Shown here piece after piece: positions 33,533 to 43,870 of a stretch of DNA of 64,000 nt; position 1 is the stretch's first letter; each line of letters begins with the position of its first letter. A program made the position numbers and the translations under genes. The notes beneath the pieces are model-generated. The model saw only the letters and a list, made by a program, of their open reading frames with translations, was not told the DNA's origin and did not search any database. Location: positions 9,349,072 to 9,413,071 of the forward strand of contig CM026566.1 of assembly GCA_015143295.1 (NCBI GenBank), read 5' to 3'. Origin of the DNA: Tetracentron sinense (lineage: Eukaryota > Streptophyta > Magnoliopsida > Trochodendrales > Trochodendraceae).

Positions 33533-34935
33533 GGGGAGAGTATGAGAGGGTTTGGTGTATTTTGATATTTTGATAGGTGGGCCTGTCCACCTTAGGCTTA
33601 GACATGTCTTGTATTTATGTTCACTTGGAATACTATTTTGGATCATCAGAAGAAATGAAAATTTGTTTACGCTTCCGCATATATGATAGCTTCCGCGCTC
33701 TGATTATCGTTATGAGTACTGTATTTTATCTTGTGCATTACAGGATGGTTTGATAGGTTCGCAGTGTGACACCTAAAATATCCCTAAACTCCTAGGGGGT
33801 ATTTTGGGGCGTTACAGAGACTTTGGCTATGTTGGCGGCAAGGCAACCGGCCACTCCGCCTAATGCGGCACTTATACCGGCTCCTCCCAAGCCGGGATAG
33901 AAGCTTTCCGGAGGATGAGGCCTCCAACTTTTTGTGGAAGCATTGATCCACTTGTCGCCGAGGGTTGGATTCGGCAACTTGAGAAGATATTCTCGGTATT
34001 GGCACCTACAGAAGTAGAGAGGGTCACATGGGCTGCCTTTATGCTTGAAGGCGAGGCCGACCATTGGTGGAAGTCTGCACTTCGGACCCGAGAGTTGACC
34101 CGGCAAGGCCAAGAATGGACATGGGGAGAATTCTTGGACGTTTTCTACAAGAAGTACTTTCCGGTTGGGATGAAAGAAAAGAAAGAAATTGAATTTATTA
34201 CCTTGGAGCAAGGTAATATGTCTGTAGCGGCTTACGAAGCCAAGTTCTCAGAGCTATCTCGATTTGCTCCACACATGATAGCTACCGAGGCTATGAAGGC
34301 CCGGAAATTCGAGAGGGGGTTGAAGGCCTACCTCAAGGATCGTGTCTCAATGTTCCGACATGAGACATATTCAGAAGTTGTGGACAAGGCATTGTTGGCC
34401 GAGTCGAATTCCGAAGAGTTCTTTAAGAGAAGAGGAATAGAGAAGGGACAGTCTAGTAGTTCAGGGGAGAAGAGAGCTAGGACTATGTCTTATCAGTCCG
34501 CAGGGCCGGCTCAGTCACAGAGGATGTACTCGGCACCACAGGCCCCCTGCCCTTTTGCTCCACCGGCTTTTCGCCCGGCTATCTCGTATGCTCCTCGCCC
34601 CGCAGTGACTCAGGCTACGGGTTATACTCCTCCCACTTATTCACATGATGTCTGCACCCTTTGTGGAAGGAGGCATCCAGTAGGGGAATGTCGGAAGGCT
34701 ACAGGAGGCTGTTTTCATTGTGGCGACCAGGGCCACATGATTCGGGATTGTCCCCGACGTCGATTGCCAGCTCAGTCTTCGGGGAGCAGGCCCCCGATTC
34801 GGCAGACATCTCAGCCTAGCTCTTCTCAGGCTTCGAGGGCCTTACAGTCTACCCGGCCTTCTCGCCCAGCCACTCAGGGCAAAGTCTTCACCCTATCGGA
34901 GAGAGACGCACGTGCATCCGACGATGTCGTGCAAG

Positions 34936-35073
34936 GTACGCAAAAAAAAATTCTAGAGTCTAAGTTGTGTAAATTTCTATGGTTTATTATGTGATTATTT
35001 ATACTAAGGGTTACCTATGTATGATGCTTGTTGTTGTTTGAAATCTACTAATAGTAGCTACTTAATCGCACAG
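34936..35073 (+). other. Gypsy A2 gag-pol spacer, intron-like
   Basis: A T-rich 138-bp stretch starting GTACG and ending CACAG, between the conserved gag tail and the protease head. A1 (43036-43167) and C (53396-53540) have a spacer at the same place. The flanks are conserved between A and C but the spacer is not. That pattern fits a spliced spacer; I do not know whether this lineage is documented to splice here. Confidence 0.5.
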
Positions 35074-38000
35074 GCGCTTTATTAGTGAACGAGTGTCTCG
35101 CTCGAGTGTTGATCGACACAGGATCCACTCACTCCTTTGTGTCACCTAGTTTCGCGAAGGGATTTTTGACTGAGGCTATTCCGTTAGAGCGGGAGTTGAC
35201 CATTGCAACTCCACTCGGTAAGTCAGTTGACACGAACAAGATATTCAGAGATTGTGTGGTTCAGGTAGGGGAGAATGAACTAGTGGCCGATCTTATCATT
35301 TTGGATTTCCAAGATTTAGACTTTGACGTCATTCTTGGTATGGATTGGTTGGCAAACCATCACGGGCATGTGGCGTGTTTTGAAAAGATGGTGAATTTCA
35401 AGCCGGAAGGGGGTAAGCGTTTTCACTTCCGAGGATTAAAAGAGAGGGACATTGCTCGCCTCGCAGCCTTGAGTATAGCACACCCAGAAGCACAAAACTC
35501 ATCGGCTATTCCAGTTGTGAGTGAGTTCTTAGATGTGTTCCCGGAAGAACTTCCCGGATTACCTCCTGATAGAGAGATCGAATTCGCTATAGATCTTGCT
35601 CTGGGTACCGCTCCGATTTCAAGGGCACCATATAAAATGGCCCCTATAGAGCTGGAAGAATTGAAGAAACAGATTGAGGAGTTACAACAACTTGGTTTCA
35701 TTCAACCAAGTGTGTCACCGTGGGGAGCTCCGGTCCTTTTTGTAATGAAGAAAGACGGGTCGATGAGAATGTGTATAGACTACCGTCAGTTGAACAAGGT
35801 AACTATCAAGAATCGTTATCCCTTGCCAAGGATCGATGACTTGTTCGACCAACTGAAGGGAGCGAGATTCTTCTCCAAAATTGATCTTAGATCGGGGTAT
35901 CATCAATTAAGGATCAAGGCGGAAGATGTTCCGAAGACGGCTTTCAGGACTCGGTATGGGCATTACGAGTTCTTTGTCATGCCTTTTGGGCTGACGAACG
36001 CACCGACGGCATTCATGGATTTGATGAACCGGGTGTTCCGATCTTACTTGGATCGATGCGTGATTGTATTCATTGATGACATTTTGGTGTATTCCCAGAC
36101 ACGGGAAGATCACGCACGAGACCTCCGCCTTGCTCTGGAGATGTTGAGAGAGCATAGGCTATATGCCAAATTGAGTAAGTGCGAGTTCTGGCTAGAGAAG
36201 GTCGCATTTCTTGGACACGTGGTGTCGGCCGAGGGCATTTCTGTAGATCCAGCCAAGGTTGAGGCAGTCATGAGTTGGGAGAGGCCCAAGAGCGTCATGG
36301 AGATACGTAGTTTCCTCGGATTGGCAGGCTACTACCGGAGATTTGTGGAGGGATTCTCCAGTTTGGCTGCACCTCTCACCTACTTGACAAGAAAAAGTGC
36401 AAGGTTCAGTTGGAGTGACCGATGTGAAGTAAGTTTCCAAGAGTTGAAGAAACGCCTCACCACGGCCCCCGTCCTTACTGTGCCTTCAGGACCTTTTGGT
36501 TATGAGGTGTATAGTGATGCCTCGCACGTCGGACTCGGGTGTGTCCTAATGCAACACAAGAGAGTCATTGCCTATGCATCAAGGCAGTTGAAAGAGCATG
36601 GAAAGAACTACCCCACTCACGACTTGGAGCTTGCGGCGGTCGTGTTTGCACTCAAAATTTGGCGACATTATCTATACGGGGTGGAGTTCTATGTGTACAC
36701 GGACCAAAAGAGCCTCAAATATCTCTTTTCCCAAAAAGAGCTCAATTTGCGACAACGGCGTTGGATTGAGTTCTTAAAAGACTATGAGTGCACGATCCAA
36801 TATCACCCGGGAAAAGCAAATGTGGTGGCAGACGCTTTGAGTAGGAAACCATCGGGGTTGTTGGCTCACATGTTGGTGCGGGAATGGAGACTGTTAGACA
36901 ATTTGGCAAATCTAGACATAAGTGTGAACGATTCTATCCGCAGTCCGGTTTTGGCGAATGTTACAGTTCGGCCGTACCTTATAGACTTGATCCAGGAGTA
37001 TCAAGCCACGGACACTGACTTGTTGGCTTTCCGGGATAAGGAAGTGGCCAAGGGTAGTACGGACTTCTCTCTCACTAGCCGGGGTGCTATTACATTCAAG
37101 GGAAGACTTTGTGTCCCAGCCAATGCAGACCTTCGGAGAGAGATCATGGATGAAGCTCATCGTTCAAAGTACACAGTGCATCCTGGGGGTACCAAGATGT
37201 ATCAGAACCTCAAGAGTTACTTTTGGTGGCGAAACATGAAGAGGGAGGTTGCGGAGTATGTGGCACGGTGTTTGGTGTGCCAACAGGTGAAAGCGGAGCA
37301 TTTGAGACCGGCGGGTCTTTTGCAGTCTCTCCCTATTCCCGAGTGGAAATGGGAACATATCTCTATGGACTTCATCGTGGGGTTGCCGAAGACGGTTAGG
37401 AAGACCGATGCTATATGGGTAGTTGTTGATAGACTCACGAAGTCCGCTCATTTCTTACCGTACCGGACTACATTCAACTCCAATCAGTTAGCGGAGCTAT
37501 ACATCAAGGAAATAGTCCGATTACACGGGGTGCCAGTGAGTATTGTGTCGGATAGGGACCCAAGATTCACATCCAGGTTCTGGAAAAGCTTTCAGGATGC
37601 TATGGGTTCCCGACTAGACTTTAGCACGGCTTTCCACCCACAGACAGACGGGCAAACAGAGAGGGTGAATCAAGTGATAGAAGACATGCTCCGAGCTTGT
37701 ATGTTGGATTTTAAAGGAAGTTGGGAGGATCACCTACCTTTGGTGGAATTCGCCTACAATAACAGTTATCAAGCAAGCATACAAATGGCACCTTTTGAAG
37801 CCTTATATGGAAGAAGTTGTAGATCCCCCTTGTATTGGGATGAGGTTGGAGAAAAAAAGATTTTGGGCCCCGAGTTGATTGAACGAACCGCGGATAGGGT
37901 CAAGCTTATACGGGAGAGGTTGAAGACCGCACAGGACAGACAGAAAAGCTATGCCGACAACCGAAGGAGGGATCTTGAATTCCGAGTCGGTGACTTTGTG

Positions 38001-38405
38001 TTTATCAAGATTTCACCGACCAAGGGTGTTATGCGATTCGGAAAAAGAGGCAAGCTTAGCCCGAGATATGTGGGTCCGTTCGAGATCATTACTCGAGTCG
38101 GTGAAGTTGCTTACCGTGTTGCTTTGCCCGCTCACATGGCGGCGGTCCACAACGTGTTTCATATCTCCCAGTTTCGGAAGTACATCCCGGATCCTTCTCA
38201 CGTCATCGAGCTTGATCCGGTTGAGATTCGAGAGGATCTCACTTTGGTTGAGAAGCCGGTTCATATTTTGGATCGAAGAGACCAAGTACTTCGCAACAAG
38301 ACTATTCCGCTAGATCTCGTGCAATGGCAACATCACGCTCGAGAAGAGGCTACATGGGAACGTGAGGCCGAAGTCAAGGCGAAGTACCCCGAGTTGTTTG
38401 AATGA
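35074..38405 (+). CDS. Gypsy A2 pol: protease, RT, RNase H, integrase, chromodomain
   Basis: One open region of about 1,100 codons whose head has no ATG. By residue: aspartic protease (IDTGSTHSF, about 10-18; GMDWLA about 85), RT ([21 protein letters not shown] about 205-230; catalytic FIDDILVYS about 332), RNase H ([12 protein letters not shown] about 473), the H2C2 zinc finger and integrase core ([11 protein letters not shown] about 727, [10 protein letters not shown] about 758, SDRDPRF about 813, [12 protein letters not shown] about 855) and a C-terminal chromodomain ([15 protein letters not shown] to [19 protein letters not shown], about 1060-1106). The domain order and chromodomain place it with Tekay/Del chromoviruses. 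It looks whole. Confidence 0.93.
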
Positions 38406-38500
38406 TTTTGGGTATAACTTGTAATTTTGTTTCGAATTGTTATGCTAAGTTGTTTAAATTGTAAAGCACGCATTGTCCAAATTTCGAGGATGAAATTTTT

Positions 38501-38515
38501 GTAAGGGGGGGAGAA
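38501..38515 (+). promoter_or_regulatory. Gypsy A2 polypurine tract
   Basis: GTAAGGGGGGGAGAA abuts the 3' LTR start. Confidence 0.92.
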
Positions 38516-38727
38516 TGTAGCACCCCGGACTTTTTCATCTTTAATGAATGGCACTTTCGTAGCTAATTTGCCGTTTTTGTAGTCTAATTAATAAATAAGG
38601 GAGAAATCGGAAATTCTGAAATGTCAAAAATGTTCGTTTTCGAAAGACGGATCCAACGCAAGTTGAATCGTCGAAATCCGACGAGCGAGTCAAAAGATAT
38701 GGCCAAAACAGTCGGGACAGGCAGAGC

Positions 38728-38912
38728 ACCGATCGCTCGGTCCAGTCAGCGATCGATCGGTCGATAACCGATCGATCGGTAGCTATCGCACGGTCAAAAA
38801 TTTTGTATGGGGAAATTTTCCAGAGAGTGAGTTTTTGACCGGTCGATCGGTCAACAACACCGATCGCTCGGTAGGCAACCGATCGATCGGTCATTAACAC
38901 CGATCGCTCGGT
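38728..38912 (+). promoter_or_regulatory. Seven-palindrome phased module, Gypsy A2 3' LTR
   Basis: 185 bp with the standard 3+4 plan. Its units are closer to the consensus than those of the A2 5' LTR. Confidence 0.87.
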
Positions 38913-39309
38913 CTTCGCGTTTTTGCAGAAATTTCAGTAAGGGCGTTTTCATCTTTTGGGTGTTAAACCCTTACCCATAAGGGTTTGTTCGACCCTTTGA
39001 GGCCTCACTTACAACATTTGAGGGATTTTGAGAGATAGAGAGAGAAGAGGAGAAAGCTCTAACCTAGGGTTTGGTTTTGAGAAGGAAATCAAAGGGGGTT
39101 TAAGAACCATAGCTCACCCCAACTCGAGTTGCTTCAAAATCGAGGCTCAAGCTCGTGTGTGAACTATTCTCCAAGCTAGGGCAGCAACCCAAGCACGTTT
39201 TTGAAAGGGGGTTTCTTCCCCAACTCAAGTCTCCTTCAAGCAAAGGTGTTCTTCTTTCAAGTTGGAGCTTCAATCAAGGTTTCTACCAAGGATCAAGCCT
39301 TGATCTAAG

Positions 39310-39328
39310 GTTAGTACACCCTACTAAC
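39310..39328 (+). promoter_or_regulatory. GTTAGTA hairpin box, Gypsy A2 3' LTR
   Basis: GTTAGTACACCCTACTAAC, identical to the other copies. Confidence 0.75.
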
Positions 39329-39894
39329 TTCCCCTAACAATAACCTAGTTTTTCTATGAACTATATGATTTTGCTACTATGTATTTCTCCCTTATGAAAT
39401 GTATCATATTCACTAAATATAAACAAGGTGAGGAAAATGGTGTGGATGCATGGATGAGAGGTTGATTGAGGCGATGGGATGCCGAATGTATGGTGTATGA
39501 ATGTGTGGTGTGAAGAATGGAAAATGGAGGATGGGCATTTTACTAATAATGAACATACCTTGATTTTTGGATGGAAAGTAGGCACTAAAAAAGAAGAAGA
39601 TGAACCATTAAGGTACCTTGCATGTTATGTGTTTGACAAAATGCCTAAACTAGGAATAAATGACATAAATGAAGAAAATGAAAGTAGGCCTTATGCATGT
39701 GTTCTTATGAATGATGAACTATACAAATGCCACGTAGATTACTCAAATTCCTATATGGTTATACTGTGGATTGAATTGCTATACACTACTCTTCATGTCA
39801 TATTGTCATCATGATATTACAAGTGCTACACACACCACACATGCATGCATGAAACCGGGTTTTTCCAAGATTGTATTTGTATATGATGAATCAA

Positions 39895-40410
39895 GACCAT
39901 GACAAGGAGGTTGGTAGCCCAAGGAAGGGTGCTAGCCTCTAGCTCACAAGAGAGATGAAACAAGAACATGACAAGGAGGTTGGTAGCCCAAGGAAGGGTG
40001 CTAGCCTCTGGCTCACAAGAGAGATGGAACAAGAACATGACAAGGAGGTTGGTAGCCCAAGGAAGGGTGCTAGCCTCTGGCTCACAAGAGAGATGAAACA
40101 AGAACATGACAAGGAGTTTGGTAGCCCAAGGAAGGGTGCTAGCCTCTGGCTTACAAGAGAGATGAAACAAGAACATGACAAGGAGGTTGGTAGCCCAAGG
40201 AAGAGAGATGGAACAAGAACATGACAAGGAGGTTGGTAGCCCAAGGAAGGGTGCTAGCCTCTGGCTCACAAGAGAGATGGAACAAGAACATGACAAGGAG
40301 GTTGGTAGCCCAAGGAAGGGTGCTAGCCTCTAGCTCATAAGAGAAATGGAACAAGAACATGAGAAGGAGGTTGGTAGCCCAAGGAAGGGTGCTAGCCTCT
40401 GGCTCACAAG
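39895..40410 (+). repeat. 69-bp tandem array, Gypsy A2 3' LTR
   Basis: Eight GTTGGTAGCCC-type cores, against nine in the 5' LTR, with the same short partial unit present. Long ORFs across it on both strands are by-products of the unit length. Confidence 0.92.
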
Positions 40411-40685
40411 TATACAAGTCGAGAACAAATCAAGACTTGAAATACAAGACAAGACACGACACACATACATGATTTGACCGAGACACAAAAAAGGTTTCCG
40501 AGACATGAGTTTTACCGAGGTTTTTGCATTCATACACGCATGTCAAGATATGGCTATGTATCTTATGCTTTCACTATTGCTTTAAATTAATATCTTGTAT
40601 TGCTCACTGTTGTTATGCTTTCGCTATTGTTATGGTTAGCTAGTAGTTTGTACTCGCTGAGTATTCCATGCTCGGCCGTACTTTT

Positions 40686-40826
40686 ATGTCGGCAGGTACT
40701 GTGGATGTCCTCGACCCCGAGCCTTGGGTCGAGGAGGAGTATGTAGAGGAGAGGGAGCCACCTATCCCATGGCAGTCTCTGGAGGATGGGAACTTGGATG
40801 TGTGGCCATACCTCGACTACTGTTGA
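40686..40826 (+). CDS. LTR small ORF, 46 aa, Gypsy A2 3' LTR
   Basis: ATG 40686 to TGA 40826, differing from the 5' LTR copy by one D-to-N replacement near the C-terminal side. In the 3' LTR it would fall downstream of pol in the transcript. Confidence 0.58.
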   Translation: MSAGTVDVLDPEPWVEEEYVEEREPPIPWQSLEDGNLDVWPYLDYC

Positions 40827-41111
40827 GAGGAGAGGGTTAGAGAGTTCCTTTTTGTATTTTGATAGGTGGGCATGTCCACCTTTACTTTGATTGTATTTGG
40901 TATATGTTAACTTGGAATACTATTTGGAGTTATAGAAGAAAAGAAAAAGTTGGCTTATGCTTCCACACTTATGTTTAGTTTCCGCGCTCTGATTATCATT
41001 GTATTATATTATGTTTAGCCTCTTGCATTACAGGATGGTTTGACAGGTACACGTAGTCACCTCTAAAGTATCCCTTAACTCCTAGGGGGTATTTTGGGGC
41101 GCGACAAAGAA

Positions 41112-41488
41112 TATATAGAGGAGAGAGAGCCGTCTATCCCACTGCAGTCTTAGGCGGATCGAGACCTTGGTGTATGGCCGTACCTCGACTACTGTTCAGG
41201 GGAGAGTACGAGAGGGTATTTTTGTATTTTGACATTTTGATAGGTGGGCCTGTCCACCTTAGACGTAGACATGTTTTGTATATATGTTAACTTGGAATAC
41301 TATTTTGGAAATCTTAGAAGAAAAGAAAAAGTTAGTTTATGCTTCCGCATTTATGTTTAGCGTCCGCGCTCTGATTATCATTGCTTTAGTACTGTAATTA
41401 TCTTGTTCATGACAGGATGATTTGGCAGGTACGTATAGTCATGCCTAAAGTATCCCTAAACTCCTAGGGGGTATTTTGGGGCGCGACA
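41112..41488 (+). repeat. Gypsy A1 5' LTR, right piece
   Basis: It continues the LTR begun at 26659-28411, with the tail words CTTGGAATACTATTT, CGCGCTCTGATTATCA and CCTAGGGGGTATTTTGGGG. It ends CGACA at 41488, four bases before the primer site. Confidence 0.88.
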
Positions 41489-41492
41489 GAGG

Positions 41493-41504
41493 TGGTATCA
41501 GAGC
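41493..41504 (+). promoter_or_regulatory. Gypsy A1 primer-binding site
   Basis: TGGTATCAGAGC; initiator-Met tRNA type. Confidence 0.92.
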
Positions 41505-41825
41505 CTTAAGCATTAGAGTCCCTAGGGTTGCGTAGTACTAGATACCATAATTAAACAAGACATTAGGTGTTAGGAAAGAGTTGTATTCCAAGTATGGACT
41601 AACAAGTTAGTCCTAGTCAAAATAGGTTGAATTTCAACCAGACTTAGAGTCCTACGCTAGGAACACGAATTGTATGTATGATATTGTGTTGCATACCATG
41701 TGTGCATTAATTGTGTTGTGCTTATGAAATATGCTTGATGAATATGTATTGAGTGAATTGTGAAATTTGTACTACATGCGTATCTATGTTAGACTCATGT
41801 TGTATTGTCGTTCTTAGGAGAAATC

Positions 41826-43035
41826 ATGAGACGCAATACCCGGGGTCACGGGTACAACACGAGGGGCAATGGAGGTGATGCTCCATCGGGTGATGATCAA
41901 CCCGACTTTGTCCAAGCATTCGCATCCATAGCCGAGACTTTGTCTATGTTGTCGGCAAGGCAACCAGCCACTCCGCCTAATGCCGCACTTATACCGGCTC
42001 CTCCTAACCGAGCTCAAGCCGGGATAGAAGCTTTCCGAAGGATGAGGCCTCCAACTTTTTGTGGAAGCATTGATCCACTTATTGCCGAGGGATGGATTCA
42101 GTAATTAGAAAAGATATTCTCTGTATTGGCACCTACGGAGGTGGAAAGGGTTACTTGGGCCGCCTTCATGCTTGAAGGTGAGGCCGATCATTGGTAAAAA
42201 TCCGCACTTCGGACCCGAGAGTTGATCCGACAAGGTCAAGACTGGACTCGGGAGGAATTCTTGAACATTTTCAACAAGAAGCACTTCCCGGTCGGGATGA
42301 AAGAGAAGATGGAAGTTGAGTTTATTACCTTGGAGCAAGGTAATATGTCAGTAGCCGAGCATGAGGCTAAGTTTTCGGAACTATCTCGGTTTGCTCCACA
42401 TATGATAGCGACTGAGGCTATAAAAGCTCAGAAATTTGAGAGAGGATTGAAGGCCTACCTCAAGGACTGAGTCTCGATGTTTAGACATGAGACATACTCA
42501 GAAGTGGTGGACAAGGCACTTTTGGCCGAGTCAAACTTCGAGGAGTTCTTCAAAAGAAGAGGAATGGAGAAAAGAGCAAGGACTAGCTTGTATCAGTCCA
42601 CAGGGCCGGCTCAGTCGCGGAGGATATATTCGGCACCACAGGCTCCCCGCCCTTTTTCTCCACTGGCTTTTCGCCCGACTTTTGCTCAGACTTCTCGCCC
42701 CGCAGTGACTCATGCTACGGGATATGCTCCTCCCACCTATGCGCATGATATCTGCACCCTTTGTGGAAGGAGGCATCCAGCGGGAGAATGTAGGAGGATT
42801 ACAGGAAGTTGTTTCCATTGTGGTGACCATGGTCACATGGTTAGAGATTGTCCCCGATATCAATTGCCAGCTCAATCTTCACGGAGCAGGCCCCTGATTA
42901 GGCAAATATCTCAGCCTAGCTCTTCCCAGGCTTCGAGGGCCTCACAGTCTACACGGCCTCCTCACCCAGCCACCCAGGGCAAAGTCTTTACCTTATCCGA
43001 GAGAGACGCACGTGCATCCGACGATGTCGTGCAAG
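41826..43035 (+). pseudogene. Gypsy A1 gag remnant
   Basis: ATG 41826 opens MRRNTRGHGYNTRG as in A2, and the region runs through the retrotransposon gag core (RRMRPPTFCGSIDPL, FITLEQGNMSVAEHEAKF) to two Cys/His knuckles ([13 protein letters not shown] and CFHCGDHGHMVRDC, near 42755-42850). Unlike A2 it is not split by another element. It is broken, with a few breaks. Confidence 0.85.
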
Positions 43036-43167
43036 GTTCGCAAAAATCCTAGAGTTTAAGTTGTGTAAGATTCCTATGGTTGGTTATGTGACTATTATTA
43101 GGGGTTACTTATGTATGATGCTTGTTATTGTTTGAAATCTACTGATATTAGTTACTTAATCGCACAA
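43036..43167 (+). other. Gypsy A1 gag-pol spacer
   Basis: It is the counterpart of 34936-35073, of similar length and T-rich composition. Confidence 0.5.
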
Positions 43168-43730
43168 GCGCTTTATTAGTGAACGAGTGTCTCGACCGAG
43201 TGTTGATAGACACAGGATCTACTCACTCTTTTGTCTCATCAAGTTTTGCAAAGGGCTTTTTGAGTGAGGCTACTCCGTTAGAGCGGGAGTTGACCATTGC
43301 AACTCCACTCGGCAAGTCAGTTGATACCGATAAAATATTTAGAGATTGTGTGGTGCAAGTGGGGGAGAATGAATTGTTAACCGATCTCATCGTCCTAGAT
43401 TTACAAGACTTGGATTTTGATGTCATCCTAGGGATGGATTGGTTGGCAAACCACCACTGTCATGTTGCGTGTTTTGAAAAGATGGTGAACTTCAAGCCGG
43501 AAGGAGCTAAGCCTTTTTCATTTCCGAGGATTGAGAGAAAGAGATAGTGCTCACTTGGCAGCTTTGAGCTTAGCGAACCCAGAAGCACAAAACTCCTCGG
43601 CTATTCCAGTTGTGAGTGAGTTCTTAGATGTGTTCCCGGAAGAACTTCCCGGATTGCCTCCTGACCGAGAGATCGAGTTCGCTATGGAGCTTGCTCCGGG
43701 TACCGCTCCGATTTCAAGGGCACCATATAG
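43168..43730 (+). pseudogene. Gypsy A1 protease and start of pol
   Basis: It contains an aspartic protease region ([23 protein letters not shown]) and the linker leading toward RT ([20 protein letters not shown]). It ends where it meets Copia B sequence at 43731. It is broken. Confidence 0.85.
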
Positions 43731-43870
43731 GTCAAGATTATCCACGGCAAATACAATTCTAATCTTTCTTTTCCAGTCTAAATAGTTAGTTCCAATTAAC
43801 TTTTCATCACAAAAAATTTCAGTCAATAGGTGTAGGCCTGTCATGATATAATCAAATGACAAAATAGATA
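43731..43870 (-). pseudogene. Copia B gag head
   Basis: On the minus strand the reading begins near 43862 (MSFDYIMTGLHLL) and includes GTNYLDWKRKIRIVFAVDNL, the typical opening of a Copia gag. It marks the start of the coding part of Copia B after its long leader. Only this head is in the piece; Gypsy A1 sequence lies directly to its left. Confidence 0.78.

Larger units (their letters stand above)
31467..33816 (+). mobile_element. Gypsy A-family solo LTR inside A2 gag
   Basis: A complete LTR (TGTAGCACCCCGG to GGGGCGTTACA) flanked by GAGAC at 31462-31466 and 33817-33821. No internal sequence is present, so it is a solo LTR left by recombination between the two LTRs of a full element. It is younger than A2 by position. 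It carries all the family LTR parts. Confidence 0.94.
31354..34935 (+). pseudogene. Gypsy A2 gag, split by a solo LTR
   Basis: ATG 31354 opens MRRNTRGRGYNTRG followed by an acidic stretch. The solo LTR occupies 31467-33816. Beyond it lie the retrotransposon gag core (RRMRPPTFCGSIDPLVAEGW, EADHWWKSALRTRE, FYKKYFPVGM, FITLEQGNMSVAAYEAKF) and two Cys/His knuckles (CTLCGRRHPVGEC and [14 protein letters not shown], near 34657-34750) in a Pro/Ser/Arg-rich tail. This is the nucleocapsid protein of the particle. Apart from the insertion it looks nearly whole. Confidence 0.88.
28412..41106 (+). mobile_element. Gypsy A2: Tekay/Del-like LTR retrotransposon, nearly whole, carrying a nested solo LTR
   Basis: Parts: 5' LTR 28412-31015, primer site 31020-31031, gag (31354 onward, split by the solo LTR), spacer, a long pol with C-terminal chromodomain ending at 38405, polypurine tract and 3' LTR 38516-41106. 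The duplication AAGAA is perfect at 28407-28411 and 41107-41111. By eye the LTRs are about 98-99% alike outside the first 230 bp, where they differ more. It is young and nearly whole apart from the insertion. Chromodomain Gypsy elements are known to favour heterochromatin, which fits its landing in a related LTR. Confidence 0.93.
38516..41106 (+). repeat. Gypsy A2 3' LTR
   Basis: It pairs with 28412-31015 and ends at the target copy AAGAA (41107-41111). It contains the palindrome module at 38728-38912, the hairpin box at 39310-39328, the 69-bp array at 39895-40410 (eight cores) and the small ORF at 40686-40826. Confidence 0.93.
26659..43730 (+). mobile_element. Gypsy A1: Tekay/Del-like LTR retrotransposon fossil, 5' part
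   Basis: Parts: 5' LTR (26659-28411 and 41112-41488, split by A2), primer site (41493-41504), gag region (41826-43035), gag-pol spacer and a protease-bearing start of pol up to 43730. There it abuts the internal region of Copia B. No RT, integrase or 3' LTR of A1 is in the window. It is the same family as A2 by close similarity of LTR and gag. It is broken, with several breaks. Confidence 0.87.

Noticed and set aside
43223-43426. Antisense ORFs within gag and pol of the Gypsy elements
   Set aside because: They are shadows of the sense coding regions with no independent support.
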